Shown: piece after piece, positions 9,311 to 19,808 of the stretch
Layout: every line of letters begins with the position of its first letter
Position numbering within the stretch: position 1 is the first letter of the stretch
Assembly: GCA_035294265.1 (NCBI GenBank)
Contig: DATGLK010000018.1
Coordinates: 1-64,000 of the forward strand
Reading direction: 5' to 3'
Origin: Candidatus Binataceae bacterium
Lineage (GTDB): Bacteria; Desulfobacterota; Binatia; Binatales; Binataceae
Length of the DNA: 64,000 nt
The notes under the pieces: model-generated
What the model saw: only the letters and a program-made list of their open reading frames with translations
What the model was told of the DNA's origin: nothing
Databases searched by the model: none
Program-made: the position numbers and the translations under genes

Positions 9311-10081
9311 TTAGCCGGCCAGGCCGGGATTGAGCGCGCCATCAATCGCCAGATTGGTGCCGCTTACAAAGGACGCCCGCGGCGAGGCTAGAAAGGCTAC
9401 CACGTCACCGACCTCTTCGGGCCGGCCCACCCGCCCCATCGGAGTGGCGCCACGGGCCTTGGGACCGTTGGGGTCGGCGAGGTCGGGCGATAACCAACGC
9501 AACCGGTCGGTTAGAATCGGGCCCGGATGAACCCCGACCACGCGCACCTGAGGCGCGCCCAGACGAGCCAAGGCCTTGGTGAAATTGGCCAAACCGGCAT
9601 TGATCATGCCGCCGATGGTGTAATTAGCATCGAAGCGAAATGCGGCTACACCGATTATGTTGACGATCACGCCCTCGCCGCGTTGTTTGAGCAGCGGCAT
9701 CACCGCGCGCGCCATCCGCACATAGCCTAGGGCTTTGAGATTCCAGTCCTCCAGCCAGGCTTGATCCTCCAACTTGAAGAAATCGCCGTTGCGCGCGCTG
9801 CCGGCGTTATTGACGAGGATGTCCACGCCGCCGAACCGTTGCTGGCAGGCGGCGACCACCCGTGCGGCGCTCTGCGGCTGCCCGAGATCAACCGCCAGCG
9901 CGGCTGTCTGCCCCGCACCGAGGGTCTTGGCGGCACCCAGAAAGTCATCCAGCGTACGCTGCTCGCGTCCGCACACCAGCACGCTGGCTCCTTCCGCCAG
10001 CAAGGCCAGAGCGATGGCGCGCCCGATCCCCTTGCTACCGCCGGTGACGATCGCGATCTTGCCTGCCAATCCCAAATCCAT
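9311..10081 (-). CDS. Short-chain dehydrogenase/reductase with atypical active site
   Basis: A 256-residue Rossmann-fold SDR. The cofactor motif TGGSKGIG is at residues 13-20 and NNAG at about 91-94. The catalytic YxxxK reads Y154-TIG-G158, so Lys is replaced by Gly, and the usual Ser region reads NIIGVAA. A known SDR subgroup has this YxxGxxxN pattern, and the N here (GGMINAG) fits, so it may still be an enzyme with a different proton relay. Met at 10081 is chosen over the one at 10105 because GGAG lies 8 nt upstream. It is co-directional with the MetE-like gene and divergent from the Rieske oxygenase; a shared catabolic pathway is likely but unproven. Confidence 0.82.
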   Translation of the reverse strand: MDLGLAGKIAIVTGGSKGIGRAIALALLAEGASVLVCGREQRTLDDFLGAAKTLGAGQTAALAVDLGQPQSAARVVAACQQRFGGVDILVNNAGSARNGDFFKLEDQAWLEDWNLKALGYVRMARAVMPLLKQRGEGVIVNIIGVAAFRFDANYTIGGMINAGLANFTKALARLGAPQVRVVGVHPGPILTDRLRWLSPDLADPNGPKARGATPMGRVGRPEEVGDVVAFLASPRASFVSGTNLAIDGALNPGLAG

Positions 10082-10105
10082 GTTTAGCGCTCCTTCGTTA
10101 ACCAC

Positions 10106-10124
10106 CTATGCGTCGTTAGCATAG
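10106..10124. promoter_or_regulatory. Inverted repeat in SDR/oxygenase divergent region
   Basis: CTATGC-GTCGTTA-GCATAG is a perfect 6-bp inverted repeat with a 7-bp spacer, 25 bp upstream of the SDR start and 139 bp before the divergent Rieske oxygenase. Its size and place suit a dimeric repressor such as a TetR- or GntR-type protein, but no regulator gene is adjacent. Confidence 0.4.
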
Positions 10125-10262
10125 CGCGCAGCGCGGCCGCCGCCCAACCGTGAGCTGGGTGTCGTGGACACTCGGCACCGGTGCGTACTACCATTGGCTA
10201 GCTTGCGGGGGTCGGTCAGCCCACCCCCTTTGAGACAGCCAGGCCTCAAGGAGAGTACGGCG

Positions 10263-11516
10263 ATGTTGACCCGGGAAGAAAACGAGTTGTTGGTACGTGT
10301 GGGGCCGGCCACGCCGATGGGTGCGCTGCTGCGCGAGTATTGGATGCCGGCGGCGCGCTCGGAAAGTCTGCTCGCCGACGGCAAGCCTTTGCGTGTGAGG
10401 ATCCTGGGTGAGAACTTCGTGGTGTTTCGGGCCACCGACGGTCGCGTTGGCTTGTTCGACGAAGGCTGCCCCCATCGCTGCACCTCGCTGGCGTTGGCCC
10501 GCAACGAGGACAACGCACTTACCTGCATCTTTCACGGCTGGAAAATCGACGTGTCGGGTAAAGTGGTGGAAGTTCCCTCCGAACCGCCCGAGCGGCGAGC
10601 GGAATTCGCCGCCAAAGTGCGGGTGCGCCATTATCCGGTGCGCGAAGCGGGAGGCGCAGTGTGGGTTTACCTGGGGCGCAACCAACAGCCGCCGCGCTTT
10701 TTCGATTTCGAATTCACCGCGCTACCCAGCACGCAGGTGGCTTGCTCCAAGGCGATCCTGCATTGCAACTGGCTGCAGGCGATCGAGACCACGATCGATT
10801 CCTCGCACCTAGGCGTGCTGCATGCCTCGTGGCTTAACCTGGGCAACAACGGCAACGCCATTGCCAGCGCCAACAACGGCCCGCATTACGATTATTTGCT
10901 GGCGCCCTACGGCTTTCGCGAAGCGGCGCTGCGCGACCTGCCCGACGGCAGCGTCTATCAGCGCATCCGCGAGGTGGTTGCGCCGTTCTACTCCTTTGTC
11001 CCCGCCCATTCCGAGCGCCCCCAATTGATGATCTGCGCGGTGCCGATCGACGATCAGTGGACCAACCTGTGGTACTGGGAATACGACCGCACACGCCCGC
11101 TGGCGGGGCAGTACCTGTTCTCGCGCGCCAATGCCGACAACTGGGATAATACCGCAGCTCGCCTGGGTTCTGCCGAGCAGGTCTGGGGTCAGGATCGCAA
11201 GGCGCTCAAGGAAGGGCATTGGACCGGCATGCCCTCGCTCACTTTCGAGGATTTTGTCGTCGCCGAGGCCCCCGGCCCGATCGCCGATCGCACACGCGAG
11301 TACCTGGGTTCCAGCGACAGCACGCCCATTCGTTTTCGCCGCATGATGCTTAACGCGGCCCGCGCCTTTGCTCGCGGTGAGCCGCCGCTTGGGCAGACCG
11401 AGCCGGTTGATTATGCCAAAATCCGCGCGGTTGCGCTGCGCGCGCCGCGCGAGTTGGATTGGCGCACGGTCGATCCGCTCCGGCCGCCGCAGTCCCTGCC
11501 GATGGGGCCGGGCTGA
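10263..11516 (+). CDS. Rieske non-heme iron oxygenase, large subunit
   Basis: A 417-residue ring-hydroxylating-type oxygenase. The Rieske [2Fe-2S] ligands are Cys69-His71 (CPHRC) and Cys88-His91 (CIFHGW). The mononuclear iron site is visible at Asp179, His182 and His187 (ETTIDSSHLGVLH), giving the usual electron route between subunits. The layout resembles phthalate 4,5-dioxygenase and related demethylases or hydroxylases. ATG 10263 is preferred since GGAG lies just upstream and the family N-terminus starts here; the longer frame from 10164 lacks support. No reductase is adjacent, so a ferredoxin/reductase must come from elsewhere. It diverges from the SDR and MetE-like genes. Substrate unknown. 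Confidence 0.85.
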   Translation: MLTREENELLVRVGPATPMGALLREYWMPAARSESLLADGKPLRVRILGENFVVFRATDGRVGLFDEGCPHRCTSLALARNEDNALTCIFHGWKIDVSGKVVEVPSEPPERRAEFAAKVRVRHYPVREAGGAVWVYLGRNQQPPRFFDFEFTALPSTQVACSKAILHCNWLQAIETTIDSSHLGVLHASWLNLGNNGNAIASANNGPHYDYLLAPYGFREAALRDLPDGSVYQRIREVVAPFYSFVPAHSERPQLMICAVPIDDQWTNLWYWEYDRTRPLAGQYLFSRANADNWDNTAARLGSAEQVWGQDRKALKEGHWTGMPSLTFEDFVVAEAPGPIADRTREYLGSSDSTPIRFRRMMLNAARAFARGEPPLGQTEPVDYAKIRAVALRAPRELDWRTVDPLRPPQSLPMGPG

Positions 11517-11854
11517 AAATTCCCCTCCGCGTGCCCGGCGCGCAAGGCAAAGACCGCGGTGTGCCCGACTCGCGGCGCGACGCTCGCACGATGGAGGCTT
11601 GGCCCGGTGCAGGGTTATTTCCAGGGCCGACCGAGCAACCCCGCGTCGTGGGCTGGCGCCGCGTGGCGGCGCTTCGAATAACAGCCTCTGGAGCGCGCCG
11701 TGACCCGTTCGATCGCTGATATCGCTTAGGGAATTATGGCCGTCCGGTAGGTCGGTGGCGTTGTCCGAATCATCGGGGCCCTAAACGTTTGAGGTGTTAG
11801 TCTCTTGGAACTCGGCTACTCCCGAAGTTACATGCACGGAGGAAACATGAATGG
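11517..11854. other. Intergenic stretch, no convincing gene
   Basis: No coding frame here carries a family signature. The one striking element is a strong GGAGGA (11838-11843) followed by ATG AAT GGC TAG at 11847-11858, a three-codon frame at the 3' edge of the convergent cupredoxin gene. A second ATG at 11851 opens a short frame antisense to that gene. Confidence 0.5.
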
Positions 11855-12424
11855 CTAGTGGGACGCATGAAGAGCGGGCGCAGCCGCCGGCTGCTCGCCG
11901 GGCGGGGCCAGCACCACTATCTGGCCGCTCATGTACGGCTGATGCATTGTGCAGTAGAAGGTAAACAACCCCTGCTGATGAAAAGTCAATGTCAGCTGGG
12001 TCTTTTTTAGCTGAGGCAACTCCTGGTGCAGCAACACCTGGCCGCTGCGGTCGGTAATCATGACGTCGTGTGGTTCGTTGGATTGCAAATTCCAGAAATT
12101 GAAAGTGGTCGGCTCGTCACGATAAACAAAGATGGTGCGCGGCGAGAAGCCATACAGTAGTCCGAATTTCGCCATCTCGCCGGCGTCGCTCTCGTTACCC
12201 GGCAAGGGCAGGGTCAGGATCACGATTTGATTGCGGGCATGGGCGGCCGAAGTGGCGCTGAGGATGCCGGATAGGGCGGCGCTGGGGCCATAGTCCTCGG
12301 CGCGGGTTAGTGGCGCGGGCGGCGCCAACACTAATGGCAGTAATAGAACAATCCCGACCCACACCCGCGCCGCCGGCCGTAAACCACGGCGCCGGCGTGA
12401 GCGCTCCCGACCGCCTCGCTTCAT
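11855..12424 (-). CDS. Secreted cupredoxin-domain protein
   Basis: A 189-residue exported protein: a very basic N-terminus, a hydrophobic core (VWVGIVLLLPLVLAPPAPL) and cleavage near residue 42, then a cupredoxin domain at the C-terminus. Candidate type 1 copper ligands are His119 (NEPHDV), Cys158 and His161 (FYCTMH) and Met165 (QPYM). The segment before it (FSPRTIFVYRDEPTTFNFWN) is the usual strand preceding the first His. Met at 12424 is chosen because AAGGAAG lies upstream and it places the signal peptide at the N-terminus. Likely a periplasmic electron carrier or copper-binding protein. A 16-bp palindrome lies 136 bp upstream. Confidence 0.75.
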   Translation of the reverse strand: MKRGGRERSRRRRGLRPAARVWVGIVLLLPLVLAPPAPLTRAEDYGPSAALSGILSATSAAHARNQIVILTLPLPGNESDAGEMAKFGLLYGFSPRTIFVYRDEPTTFNFWNLQSNEPHDVMITDRSGQVLLHQELPQLKKTQLTLTFHQQGLFTFYCTMHQPYMSGQIVVLAPPGEQPAAAPALHASH

Positions 12425-12559
12425 GATGCTTCCTTTGGGCGCTTGTCGCGGGAAAGCCCACACGACAGGTGCGCCCGTGTTACGGTTTTGGGACCTTATG
12501 GCAAATCCGGGTGCGGCCCGCAAAGCCTCTTTGTTATCCAACTTTGCGCCCTGCCGCCC

Positions 12560-12575
12560 GCCATCATATGATGGC
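12560..12575. promoter_or_regulatory. Perfect 16-bp palindrome between cupredoxin gene and hisS
   Basis: GCCATCATATGATGGC reads identically on both strands. It lies in the 232-bp divergent region, 136 bp from the cupredoxin start and 82 bp before hisS. A perfect 16-mer palindrome is unlikely by chance here and suggests a dimeric-repressor operator; the regulator is unknown. Confidence 0.45.
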
Positions 12576-12656
12576 AGCCATGGGTCCGGGGGTGGAGGCC
12601 GCGCGACATGAGCGGCGGTTGCTCCGCTGCGGGCCGTTTGTTAACCCGATAATACC

Positions 12657-13916
12657 TTGGAATTGACACGGCTTAGAGGCTTTCAGGATCTCCTCGGGCA
12701 GCCCGCAGCGGCGGCCACGATGATCGAGAATTGCGCGCGCCAGTTGATGGCGCGCTACGCGGTGCGCGAAATCCGCATCCCGCTGTTGGAGCGGGTGGAA
12801 CTCTACCAGCGCTCCAGCGGCGAGACCTCCGACGTGGTTACCAAGCAGATGTACGCCTTCACCGATCGCGACGAAGGGCAAACCGTGCTGGCGCTACGGC
12901 CGGAGGGGACGCCCGGAGTGGTGCGGGCCTATGTCGAGGCAGGACTGGACAAGCGCGACCCGGAGCAGCGATTTTTTTACGGCGGGCCGATGTTTCGGCG
13001 CGAGCGGCCGCAAAAAGGGCGCTATCGCCAGTTCTATCAATTCGGAGTCGAAATCTTCGGTCGCGCGGATCCCGCTTGCGACGCCGAGCTGATTACAATG
13101 GTCGATGACCTGTGCCGCGAACTCAAGCTGGCGGTGGACTTCGAGATCAACTCCCTGGGGTGCCAGGAATGCCGGCCGGCGTTTCGTGCCGCCCTGCTGG
13201 CCTACGGGCGCGAGCATTGGGCACACCTATGCCACGATTGCCACGAGCGCCTGGAGCATAATCCACTGCGCCTGCTGGATTGCAAAATTGACGTCGAATT
13301 GGCTGCGGCCGCGCCTAAGAGCCTGGATTTTCTGTGCCCCCAATGCCGGCACCATTTCGACCTCGTCCAGCAATTGCTTGCTGCCGCCGGGGTCGCCTAC
13401 AAGGTCAATCCGCGAATCGTGCGCGGCCTGGACTATTACGTCCGCACCACCTTCGAGGTCTATTGCCAGGCGCTGGGCGCGCAAAACGCGATCGCCGCCG
13501 GCGGGCGTTACGACGGCTTGGTGGCAACGCTGGGCGGAGCTTCGGTGCCGGCTAGCGGCTTCGCCATCGGGGTCGACCGTCTGGCCCTGGCGCTGGAGCT
13601 TGTCGCCCCCGGCTCAGCGCGTCGGGTGGCGCTGATTGCGCTGGGCGAGCAGGCCGTGGTGCGTGCGGCTGAGCTAGCCCGCCAACTGCGCCAGTACCCG
13701 TTCGAGGTAGAATTGCTCTCGCCCGAACGCAGCCTCAAAGCTCAGCTCAAGCGTGCCAATCATCTGGGTAGCCGCTATGCGGTGATCCTGGGCGAGGACG
13801 AATTGGCGCGCGGGCGGGCCCAACTACGCGACTTGGAGCGCAGCCTGCAGCACGAGGTGGCCCTGGAGGATTTGGCCCAAACCCTGTGCGCGCAGCGCCG
13901 TGAGGATGCTATTTAG
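12657..13916 (+). CDS. hisS: Histidyl-tRNA synthetase
   Basis: A 419-residue class II aminoacyl-tRNA synthetase that charges tRNA-His. It opens with RLRGFQDLLG, then ALRPEGTPGVVRA, motif 2 (MFRRERPQKGRYRQFYQFGV), the histidine-specific motifs GLDYYVRTTFEVY and GGRYDGL, and motif 3 (GFAIGVDRL). The C-terminal anticodon-binding domain spans about 325-419. The start appears to be TTG 12657, since no ATG lies in frame between the upstream stop and the conserved N-terminus; a weak start is unusual for an essential gene. It is followed 38 bp later by aspS, and co-transcription of the two is common in bacteria. Confidence 0.93.
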   Translation: MELTRLRGFQDLLGQPAAAATMIENCARQLMARYAVREIRIPLLERVELYQRSSGETSDVVTKQMYAFTDRDEGQTVLALRPEGTPGVVRAYVEAGLDKRDPEQRFFYGGPMFRRERPQKGRYRQFYQFGVEIFGRADPACDAELITMVDDLCRELKLAVDFEINSLGCQECRPAFRAALLAYGREHWAHLCHDCHERLEHNPLRLLDCKIDVELAAAAPKSLDFLCPQCRHHFDLVQQLLAAAGVAYKVNPRIVRGLDYYVRTTFEVYCQALGAQNAIAAGGRYDGLVATLGGASVPASGFAIGVDRLALALELVAPGSARRVALIALGEQAVVRAAELARQLRQYPFEVELLSPERSLKAQLKRANHLGSRYAVILGEDELARGRAQLRDLERSLQHEVALEDLAQTLCAQRREDAI

Positions 13917-13954
13917 TCCGTGCCGCACCCCAGCTATTGTCGACTGCACCTGTT

Positions 13955-15744
<1,790 letters not shown>

Positions 15745-15748
<4 letters not shown>

Positions 15749-16461
15749 ACACAGCCTTTCGCCGCTGGCCAATGTGGGGGGTGTTCGCATTGCTCGCGGC
15801 CGCCTGCGCGCCGGCTTGGGTTCCTGTGATCGGCAAAAATCCCGAGGTTCAGACCCATGCGGTGCTAGGGATCAAAACCGTGCGCATTCATCGCATCGCC
15901 GTGCTTCCCCTCATTAACGCAGCCGGCGTCCCCGACGACGCCGGCGACACCATCACCGCGGAGCTGCAGGCGCGAATGGCGCTGGAGGCGGAATGGGATC
16001 TGGTGCCAGCCTCCGACGTGGATGACGCGCTTTCAAAATTACCGCCCACCACGGCCAACAATCTCCAAAGCAACGCGTTGGCGCTGGGCAAAGCCGTGCA
16101 GGCCGACGGCGTTATTTACGGCAAGGTTCAAACCTATCGCGAGCGCGTGGGAGCCGATTACGCTGCCGCCAGCCCGGCCGAGGTAGCCTTTTCACTCGAT
16201 CTGGTAGCGTTGAGCAACAAACAAGTCATTTGGTCGGCGCGCTTTGAGCGCGAACAGCAATCGCTGACCGAAAATGTGTTCGAAGTCTACGACTTCATCA
16301 AGCATCAGGGACGCTGGCTGCTGGCCCATGAAATTGCCCAGCAGGGCGTTGATCAAGCGGTCAAGAACCTCCACAGCAAGCTCAATTTGCAAGAGCAGAT
16401 CGAGCACTTCAAGGTGCCTCAATACGAAGGCCCGTTCGATGATAACAGCACGATGAATTAA
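15745..16461 (+). CDS. Putative lipoprotein, GNA1162/CsgG-like fold
   Basis: A 238-residue protein with a lipoprotein-type signal: basic start, WGVFALLAAAC with the lipidated Cys near residue 21; the -3 residue is Ala rather than the usual Leu. The mature part begins the core with VRIHRIAVLPLINAAGVPDD, then TITAELQARM, LGKAVQADGVIYGKVQTY and VAFSLDLVALSNKQVIWSAR, the order seen in GNA1162/CsgG-type outer-membrane lipoproteins. The C-terminus is charged and ends in an Asn/Ser-rich tail. Its start overlaps the aspS stop by four bases, so it is likely co-translated with aspS. Probable role in envelope assembly or export, by family analogy only. Confidence 0.65.
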
Positions 16462-16486
16462 AAAGCCGGCAAATTGGACCAGGCTC

Positions 16487-17743
16487 TTACGGCGCCCCCA
16501 GTGCACGAGCGTGCTTGGCGCCGGAAACCCATTCGCCATAACGTGCCAAGCCCAGACGCAGGGGGCGTGGCGTGGCTTGGCGCAACAGGCGGGTGGCGGG
16601 AAGGGAAAGCGTAATCAGGAAGGGGGTGAGGAAGGCGCTGATGGTGGAAACTGCCACCGCGACCGAATAGAGAAATTCCCCGGTCGCGCCGGCCTTGTGG
16701 CCGACTTCGGCCATGATGAAGGCGAATTCGCCAATTTGGGCTAGTGCAAAGCCAGCCTGCAGCGAGGTAGTGGGGTGCTCCCCAATGAGCAGCGCACCCA
16801 AGGTTACGCCGACGATTTTGCCGGCCACCACCACTGCGAGCAGGACCAGTAGGGCGGGCCAGAACTTGAGTAGCAAGGAGGGATCAATCAGCATCCCCAC
16901 CGAAACGAAAAACAGCGCGCCGAACATATCGCGCACCGGCGCAATCACGTGCTCCACCTGCTTGGCTTCGCCCGAGCCCGCCACCAACGAGCCAGCTAGA
17001 AAAGCCCCCAACGCCACCGAATAGCCGGCGCGCTCGGCCAGCAAGGCGGACAGAAAGCAGACCCCCAGAGCGCTGATCAAAAGAGTTTCCTGACGATGCA
17101 TGCGAGCGACAGCACGGATCAGGTAAGGTACGGTCAAGCCACCGCCCACCAGCAACGCGGCCAGAAAGAGTGCAAGCCGCCCGCCCACTGACATTAGGAT
17201 GGCGGGGGCGAAGGTGCGATCGCGTGCTACCACGGTCAGCAAGCCCAGCAGCAGGATAGCCATCACGTCCTCGGCCAACAGGACGCCAAAGCAAAGCTCA
17301 CGCAGGCGTGAATCGACATGCTTTTCGGCGAACACCTTGGCCACGATGGTTGTGCTGGAGATAGAGACGATCGCGCCGGTGAAAATCGACTCAATGGGCG
17401 ACCAGCCCAAGCCATGAGCCGCCAGGTAGCCCAGCACAAAGAGCAATCCGACTTGGATCAGGGTGATCAAGCCACAGGTGGGTGCCAGCCGCAGCAGGCG
17501 GCGCAGGTCGAATTCCAGCCCGATCGAGAACAGAAGCAGAACCACACCCAGGTCCGCGACCGCCTGAATACGCTGCACGTTGGCAAAAACCGGGACGGCG
17601 ACGTGCGGTCCGACGATCATCCCGGCGACCAGGTAGCCGACCACCAAGGGCTGACGCAGGATTTGGAAAATCACGGTGGCGATTGCCGCCACGCACATCA
17701 CCAGCGCCAAATCTTCCAAAAAATTGTGGCCTACAAGCACCAT
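16487..17743 (-). CDS. CPA2-family monovalent cation/H+ antiporter (KefB-type membrane domain)
   Basis: A 418-residue membrane protein with about 12-13 helices. GYLVAGMIVGPH in helix 2-3, ADLGVVLLLFSIGLEFDLRR, the ion-site region SISSTTIVAKV and LLAEDVMAILLL (conserved acidic Asp), and ALFFVSVGMLIDP are hallmarks of the Na+(K+)/H+ exchanger family PF00999. No C-terminal TrkA-N/RCK domain follows, so this is the transporter domain alone, unlike full KefB/KefC. It likely exchanges K+ or Na+ for H+ at the inner membrane. It is convergent with the lipoprotein gene (25 bp apart). Confidence 0.88.
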   Translation of the reverse strand: MVLVGHNFLEDLALVMCVAAIATVIFQILRQPLVVGYLVAGMIVGPHVAVPVFANVQRIQAVADLGVVLLLFSIGLEFDLRRLLRLAPTCGLITLIQVGLLFVLGYLAAHGLGWSPIESIFTGAIVSISSTTIVAKVFAEKHVDSRLRELCFGVLLAEDVMAILLLGLLTVVARDRTFAPAILMSVGGRLALFLAALLVGGGLTVPYLIRAVARMHRQETLLISALGVCFLSALLAERAGYSVALGAFLAGSLVAGSGEAKQVEHVIAPVRDMFGALFFVSVGMLIDPSLLLKFWPALLVLLAVVVAGKIVGVTLGALLIGEHPTTSLQAGFALAQIGEFAFIMAEVGHKAGATGEFLYSVAVAVSTISAFLTPFLITLSLPATRLLRQATPRPLRLGLARYGEWVSGAKHARALGAP

Positions 17744-17878
17744 CGCAATAACCTCGCTGACATCCCGTTATCCCGCCTCTGGCTCCGCCATTCGCCTTGA
17801 CTGGCCGCCATGCCCAGCCGGCAGGTACTGCGCCTCACGCTACGCGCGAGGGGCCACGTTGCAACCGGTTTGAGGCTA

Positions 17879-18784
17879 TTACGCCAGGAATTCCTCAATC
17901 AGGCGGTTGACCCGCTGGGGCCGTTCCTGCTGAACCCAATGACCCGAATCGGGAACGTACTTCAGCTCGAAGCGGCCGGTAAAGTATTGTTCCATCCCGT
18001 AGGTCAACTCCTTGCCCAGAGCTACATCCTGCTCGCCCCAAATCAGCAGGGTAGGCAGCGCGATTTTATTGGCCAGCCAGCGGATTGAAACGCCCCCGGC
18101 CAAGTCGCGCCGGCGCAAGGCGCGATAGTAGTTGAGCGCCGCGGTCAGGGAATAGGGGTGGGCAAATGCCTGGCGGAAGTAAGCCAGGTCGGCGGCGCTG
18201 AACGCGGTGCGGTTGACCGCGCTACGCCGCATCAGGGCAACCAGCGGCGCGCACCCGCGCCTGCCCAGCACGCGCTCTGGCAGCCAGGGGAGCTGGAAAA
18301 ACAAGATGTACCAGCTTTTGCGCCACTGCCGCGGGTTGGATCGGAGATGGCGACGAAAGGCCAGCGGATGGGGACAATTGAGGACGATCAGCCGCTCCAG
18401 GCACTCAGGATGCATCAGGGCGGTGGCCCAGGCGATCGCCCCGCCCCAATCGTGCCCTATCAGGGTAGCGCGCCCGTGGCCCAAGCGCTCGATCAGTCCG
18501 ACCACGTCGCCCACCAACTCCTCAAGCCGGTACTTGGCCACCCCGCGCGGTGCGTCGCTACCGCCGTAGCCACGCAAGTCCGGGGCCACGCAGGTGAAGC
18601 GCGGCGCCAGGGCGACGAGCTGATGGCGCCAGGAGTACCAGCATTCGGGAAACCCGTGCAGCATCAGCAGCAAAGGCCCCTGGCCGGCCCGAGCCACGCG
18701 CAGGTTCAAGCCCGAGGGCAAGCTGATTTGCTCCAGGCGCCAGGGTTGATCCAAAGCTTCGGGGTGAGGCGCGGATAGCTCCAT
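17879..18784 (-). CDS. Alpha/beta hydrolase, epoxide hydrolase-like
   Basis: A 301-residue alpha/beta hydrolase. HGFPECWYSWRHQL is the oxyanion-hole segment typical of epoxide hydrolases and haloalkane dehalogenases; GHDWGGAIAW carries the nucleophile Asp (rather than Ser), and SGHWVQQERP carries the catalytic His. A cap domain lies between about residues 135 and 215, with tyrosines that could polarise an epoxide. Met at 18784 starts the family-like N-terminus; the frame is open 64 codons further with no supporting similarity. The Asp nucleophile favours epoxide hydrolase or dehalogenase over esterase. Substrate is not determinable. Confidence 0.82.
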   Translation of the reverse strand: MELSAPHPEALDQPWRLEQISLPSGLNLRVARAGQGPLLLMLHGFPECWYSWRHQLVALAPRFTCVAPDLRGYGGSDAPRGVAKYRLEELVGDVVGLIERLGHGRATLIGHDWGGAIAWATALMHPECLERLIVLNCPHPLAFRRHLRSNPRQWRKSWYILFFQLPWLPERVLGRRGCAPLVALMRRSAVNRTAFSAADLAYFRQAFAHPYSLTAALNYYRALRRRDLAGGVSIRWLANKIALPTLLIWGEQDVALGKELTYGMEQYFTGRFELKYVPDSGHWVQQERPQRVNRLIEEFLA

Positions 18785-19061
18785 TGGCGTGCTTCTCGAT
18801 AGGCTCGTGGCGCTGCTTATCCCGCTTAAGCGGTAAGTGAAATCCCTGACAAGCGATCCGGGGCAGTACGACAACCGTCCTGCTTTTATTTTTCTGGCAC
18901 TCCAAACGGTAGCGGTTAATCTCTTTATACATACGGACTGGTTACAACCATACCCGGCTGCTGCTCGATCCGTCACCCCGCGTCTTTAGGTCTGAACGCC
19001 AATACTCAGCACGCGCCACTCTAAGCCTAGGGCTTGGGAAGCGTCACAAAGGAAGTGCGAA

Positions 19062-19517
19062 ATGGTTGACATACATGACCACGACATTTCTTCCAACAAG
19101 GGTAAATCCGGTAAGAGTTCGCGCGGCTTTGCTTCCATGAGCGTGGAGAAGCAGCGCGAGATCGCCAGCAAAGGCGGTCGGGCGGCTCACGCCAAGGGGA
19201 CTGCGCACGAGTTTACCGCTGACCAGGCTCGCGAAGCCGGCCGCAAAGGCGGCGAGACGGTCAGCCATAACCGCGATCATATGTCCATTATTGGACGTAA
19301 GGGCGGGGAGGCAGTCAGTTCCAACCGTGATCATATGGCTGCGATCGGACGCAAGGGCGGGGAAACGGTCAGCTTCGATCGCAGTCACATGGCCAGTATT
19401 GGGCGCAAGGGTGGCGAGGCGGTCAGCTCCAATCGCCAGCACATGTCGCAGATCGGACGGGAGGGCGGGGCCCATTCCCAAGGCGGCCATCCGGGTCACG
19501 TCGAGCGGCGGCCGTGA
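19062..19517 (+). CDS. KGG-repeat general stress protein (GsiB/con-10-like)
   Basis: A 151-residue hydrophilic protein built from repeated KGG modules: SKGGRAA, AGRKGGETVS, IGRKGGEAVSSNRDHM, IGRKGGETVSFDR, IGRKGGEAVSSNRQHM and IGREGGAHS. The repeat unit is 18 residues. KGG/con-10-like proteins such as Bacillus GsiB resemble LEA proteins and accumulate on desiccation, starvation or heat; here the sequence is poor in hydrophobic residues and likely disordered in solution. AGGAAG lies upstream of the ATG. It is preceded by a 277-bp divergent region with AT-rich patches (around 18920 and 18940) that could hold a stress promoter, though I cannot assign a sigma factor. Confidence 0.85.
   Translation: MVDIHDHDISSNKGKSGKSSRGFASMSVEKQREIASKGGRAAHAKGTAHEFTADQAREAGRKGGETVSHNRDHMSIIGRKGGEAVSSNRDHMAAIGRKGGETVSFDRSHMASIGRKGGEAVSSNRQHMSQIGREGGAHSQGGHPGHVERRP
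19278..19493 (+). repeat. 54-bp in-frame tandem repeats within the KGG gene
   Basis: Four units of exactly 54 bp begin at 19278, 19332, 19386 and 19440, each opening with a His codon then Met (CATATG or CACATG) and encoding HMxxIGRKGGExVSxNR. The first three are close copies; the last diverges after REGG. The pattern indicates expansion by duplication. Confidence 0.8.
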
Positions 19518-19808
19518 GCGTCCAAGCATTTTTCGGGCGGACGTAATCCGAGCCGCGCGCGCCGCGGTCCCGACCCTTCGGGCTACGCGAGCTGACCCGC
19601 GCTGGTCCATCAGGAGGCCGCTTCATCTTGAGCCACCGCCAAGGTCGTCTGAGCGCTTGGATGGCAGGTTTCGGCCTCCAACCGACGATGGGGCGAACGC
19701 GATGGAGTGCAGCCCAGAAGGGGACGGAGAAACGCCTTGCTAGTGGGCCTCGCAAGTAGCAAGATTAACCATGAGGTAGTGTCTTTGGAAGCCAGCAGGC
19801 GCAGCGCA

